Below, in pieces: positions 5,714 to 5,769 of a stretch of 5,769 nt of DNA. The notes beneath the pieces were generated by a model. It was not told where the DNA came from, ran no database searches, and saw only the letters and a list, made by a program, of their open reading frames with translations. How positions within the stretch are numbered: position 1 is the stretch's first letter; the number at the start of each line of letters is the position of its first letter. A program made the position numbers and the translations under genes. The stretch comes from Chloroflexota bacterium (GTDB lineage: Bacteria > Chloroflexota > Anaerolineae > Promineifilales > Promineifilaceae), in assembly GCA_024223125.1 (NCBI GenBank), contig JAAEOP010000299.1, forward strand, positions 1 to 5,769, read 5' to 3'.

Positions 5714-5769
5714 AGATTAAAGTTTGGGGGTTAAATAAATCTCCATTCCTTAGGGTCTGAATGGATGCA
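5714..5769. other. gene-free right edge
   Basis: This short stretch after the REP-like doublet has no coding frame. It holds a 7-bp inverted repeat, TCCATTC (5742-5748) and GAATGGA (5759-5765), around a 10-base loop. The repeat may be the start of another intergenic element cut off by the window end. Nothing else is recognised. Confidence 0.4.

Overview
The window most likely comes from the chromosome of a member of the Chloroflexota (Anaerolineae-like). This is inferred from three things: lipoproteins with long Thr/Pro/Ala linkers, a CapA-type protein of a form I associate with that phylum, and extreme repetition of the octamer palindrome ACGGCCGT. No marker gene fixes the taxonomy.

Layout. 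Positions 1-309 are AT-rich and gene-free, with one 9-bp inverted repeat and a weak promoter candidate. Positions 310-1650 (+) encode a lipoprotein made of a Thr/Pro linker and a beta-propeller built from D-x-D/H-G-R-x-W type repeats. After a 20-bp convergent gap, 1671-3353 (-) encodes a second lipoprotein: a Thr/Pro linker, a domain resembling phosphate-type periplasmic binding proteins, then a CapA/PGA_cap metallophosphatase-like domain with several altered active-site motifs. A very short divergent region follows, holding a perfect 10-bp palindrome (CTTGTACAAG). Then comes ppk (polyphosphate kinase 1) at 3422-5602 (+), complete with both catalytic-region histidines. Downstream of ppk are a short GATT-periodic repeat and a REP-like inverted doublet (5648-5713).

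How the parts may work together. The secure biochemical assignment is PPK1, which stores phosphate as polyphosphate. The divergent lipoprotein shares its regulatory region with ppk and seems to carry a phosphate-binding-protein-like domain, so a shared phosphate-related role is possible but unproven. The propeller lipoprotein faces the CapA-like gene tail to tail, and no operon links it to the others.

Most unusual signal: 17 exact copies of ACGGCCGT by hand count, where about 0.1 is expected by chance. All lie inside genes, none in the non-coding flanks, and they are read only in two of the three possible codon phases (Thr-Ala-Val or x-Gly-Arg). No CRISPR array, tRNA, rRNA, transposase or complete new defence-type system is visible.
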